Assembly: GCA_013372875.1 (NCBI GenBank)
Contig: JABXIW010000087.1
Location: forward strand, 1-5,400
Direction: 5' to 3'
Source of the DNA: Gammaproteobacteria bacterium
GTDB taxonomy: Bacteria; Pseudomonadota; Gammaproteobacteria; Enterobacterales; Kangiellaceae
DNA: 5,400 nucleotides
Shown here piece by piece: positions 4,013 through 5,400 of the stretch; positions within the stretch are counted from its first letter, which is position 1; the number at the start of each line of letters is the position of its first letter. A program made the translations under genes and the position numbers. The notes below the pieces were generated by a model. The model saw nothing but the letters and a program-made list of their open reading frames with translations. It did no database searches and was not told where the DNA came from.

Positions 4013-5400
4013 ATGGCACACCTATCTTACTGGTTTAAGCAAGCGCTTGAACTTGAACAGCCTCAACCAGCTAAGCCACTGAATGAAGATATCAACGCTG
4101 ATGTCGCGATTATTGGTGGTGGTTACACCGGACTTTGGACCGCCATTATGATCAAACAGCAAGCACCGAAAAAGCATGTTGTTGTGATAGAAAAGGGGCT
4201 GTGCGGTAGTGGCGCGTCTGGAGCGAATGGTGGTTGCATGCTGACTTGGTCGACAAAGTTTCCGACCTTAAAACGTTTGTTTGGTGAAGCTCAGGCTGCT
4301 TGGTTAGTCAAAGAGTCCGAACAAGCCGTGCTTGAAATTGACGCGTTTTGTAAACAGCACCATATTGATGCTCAGTTGTCGCTTAAAGGCGTGTATTACA
4401 CGGCAACAAATCACGCGCAAGCGGGCTGCATGCAACCTGTCGTTGATGAGCTTTCACGTTTAGGCGTCAATAGTTGGCGTCGCTGCAAAGAAGATGAGCT
4501 GCACGCAAATACAGGCTCGCCCCGTCATCTTGAAGGTTTCCATTCTTCGGTTGCTGCTAGCGTCCAGCCCGCCTTGTTGGCTAGAGGTTTGCGCCGAGTC
4601 GCATTAGAAATGGGGATCGAAATCTTCGAAAACACACCAATGACCAAATTGGATTTTGGCCAACCAGCTACCGTGTACACTCCTGACGCACAAATACAAG
4701 CAAAGCAGGTTGTGCTGGCATTAAACGCATGGATGGTGGAGCACTTTACACAGTTCAAAAACAGTATCGTGGTGGTTTCTTCCGACATGGTCATCACCAA
4801 ACCGCTTGGTGAGCCGTTACGGAAAACGGGCTGGCAAGCGGGAACGAGCGTGTTGGATTCGCGTATTTTTGTTCATTACTACCGCGATACGCCAGATGGT
4901 CGCCTCATGTTAGGCAAGGGAGGCAATCAGTTCTCTTTCAACAACCAAGTGGACGTGATGTTCAATAAACCAACTCGTTATCAAAATCTTCTAAGGAAGT
5001 CATTCGATAAACTTTTCCCGAGTTTGAAAGAGGCGGAGTTTGAACACTCATGGACAGGAGGATCCGATCGCTCAACCTCCGGCTTTCCATTCTTTGGGAA
5101 GTTGAACGAGCAACGTAATGTCTTTTATGGTTTTGGTTATTCAGGTAATGGTGTTGCGCAGACTCGCATGGGCGGAAAAATCCTCTCTTCTATGGTGTTA
5201 GGGTTGGATAACGAATGGACTCGAAGTGGCTTAGCCAAAGGACCATTGGGGCATTTCCCTCCAGAGCCGTTTCGCTGGATTGGCGCAATGACGGTGCGTA
5301 ATGCGGTACGCCGAAAAGAAGAGGCAGAAGATTGTGGTCAAAAGCCATTTATCTGGGATAAGTGGCTGGCAAAACTTGCAGGGCCAGCAGGCAAAGCGGA
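4013..5400 (+). CDS. FAD-dependent oxidoreductase (DAO family), aminophosphonate-associated type, 3' partial
   Basis: The frame is open from ATG 4013 to the window edge, 462 full codons, close to the usual length of the family, so little is missing. AAGGA at 4002-4006 is a good ribosome site. The FAD-binding Rossmann motif GGGYTG is at residues 35-40 and the ribose-binding acidic residue at the end of strand 2 is E60 (VVVIEKG). SGASGANGG follows at 66-74. Near the C-terminus are SWTGGSDRSTSGFPFFG (346-362) and the flavin-contacting GYSGNG (375-380), giving the layout of DAO-superfamily amine and amino-acid oxidases such as sarcosine oxidase. The N-terminal SYWFKQAL leader and overall pattern fit the clade called putative aminophosphonate oxidoreductase (TIGR03329), seen beside AEP uptake and degradation genes. 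Such enzymes (PbfC/PbfD group) oxidise AEP or N-methyl-AEP to phosphonoacetaldehyde. The exact substrate here is inferred. No signal peptide; cytosolic. Confidence 0.87.
   Translation, partial: MAHLSYWFKQALELEQPQPAKPLNEDINADVAIIGGGYTGLWTAIMIKQQAPKKHVVVIEKGLCGSGASGANGGCMLTWSTKFPTLKRLFGEAQAAWLVKESEQAVLEIDAFCKQHHIDAQLSLKGVYYTATNHAQAGCMQPVVDELSRLGVNSWRRCKEDELHANTGSPRHLEGFHSSVAASVQPALLARGLRRVALEMGIEIFENTPMTKLDFGQPATVYTPDAQIQAKQVVLALNAWMVEHFTQFKNSIVVVSSDMVITKPLGEPLRKTGWQAGTSVLDSRIFVHYYRDTPDGRLMLGKGGNQFSFNNQVDVMFNKPTRYQNLLRKSFDKLFPSLKEAEFEHSWTGGSDRSTSGFPFFGKLNEQRNVFYGFGYSGNGVAQTRMGGKILSSMVLGLDNEWTRSGLAKGPLGHFPPEPFRWIGAMTVRNAVRRKEEAEDCGQKPFIWDKWLAKLAGPAGKA

Noticed and set aside
4525..4800. 91-codon open frame on the - strand inside the oxidoreductase gene
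   Set aside because: It is fully antisense to a well-supported FAD enzyme. The composition looks like a frame shadow.

Overview
The window looks like chromosomal DNA of a Vibrio or close relative. This is inferred from the moderate GC content, from protein families that co-occur in Vibrionaceae (a PhnR-type regulator, a phosphonate-linked EamA permease, a TIGR03329-type oxidoreductase, a VirK/YbjX protein and a DUF3316 protein), and from the compact layout. No RNA gene, insertion sequence, CRISPR array or integrase was seen. The species cannot be fixed from the sequence alone.

Layout: (1) bases 1-443, + strand, the 3' part of a GntR/UTRA regulator, probably PhnR of 2-aminoethylphosphonate (AEP) use. 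A strong intrinsic terminator follows it. (2) bases 509-1417, +, a ten-helix EamA/DMT permease of the phosphonate-associated type. (3) a stem-loop at 1432-1467 shared by the convergent neighbours. (4) bases 2995-1484 on the - strand, a two-gene unit: a VirK/YbjX (DUF535) protein, then 51 bp later a small outer-membrane beta-barrel protein with a signal peptide. (5) a 425-bp AT-rich intergenic region, rich in palindromes, holding four in-phase 11-bp repeats with core AAnTTGA and a 5'-leader hairpin. (6) bases 3421-3780, +, a small exported DUF3316-like protein with its own terminator. (7) from 4013 to the window edge, +, a nearly complete FAD-dependent oxidase/dehydrogenase of the aminophosphonate-linked type.

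The outer genes (regulator, permease, oxidoreductase) fit together as part of a locus for uptake and breakdown of AEP or a relative such as N-methyl-AEP. In this model the regulator senses the aminophosphonate and the oxidase delivers phosphonoacetaldehyde. The transaminase, phosphonatase and ABC transporter normally found with them are not in view and may lie just outside. The three inner genes (VirK-like, beta-barrel, DUF3316) all point to the cell envelope and have no obvious phosphonate role, so they look like a separate module lodged within the locus. The most unusual signal is the tandem 11-bp repeat array upstream of the DUF3316 gene. It has the geometry of tandem sites for an OmpR/PhoB-family response regulator, and the regulator is unidentified.
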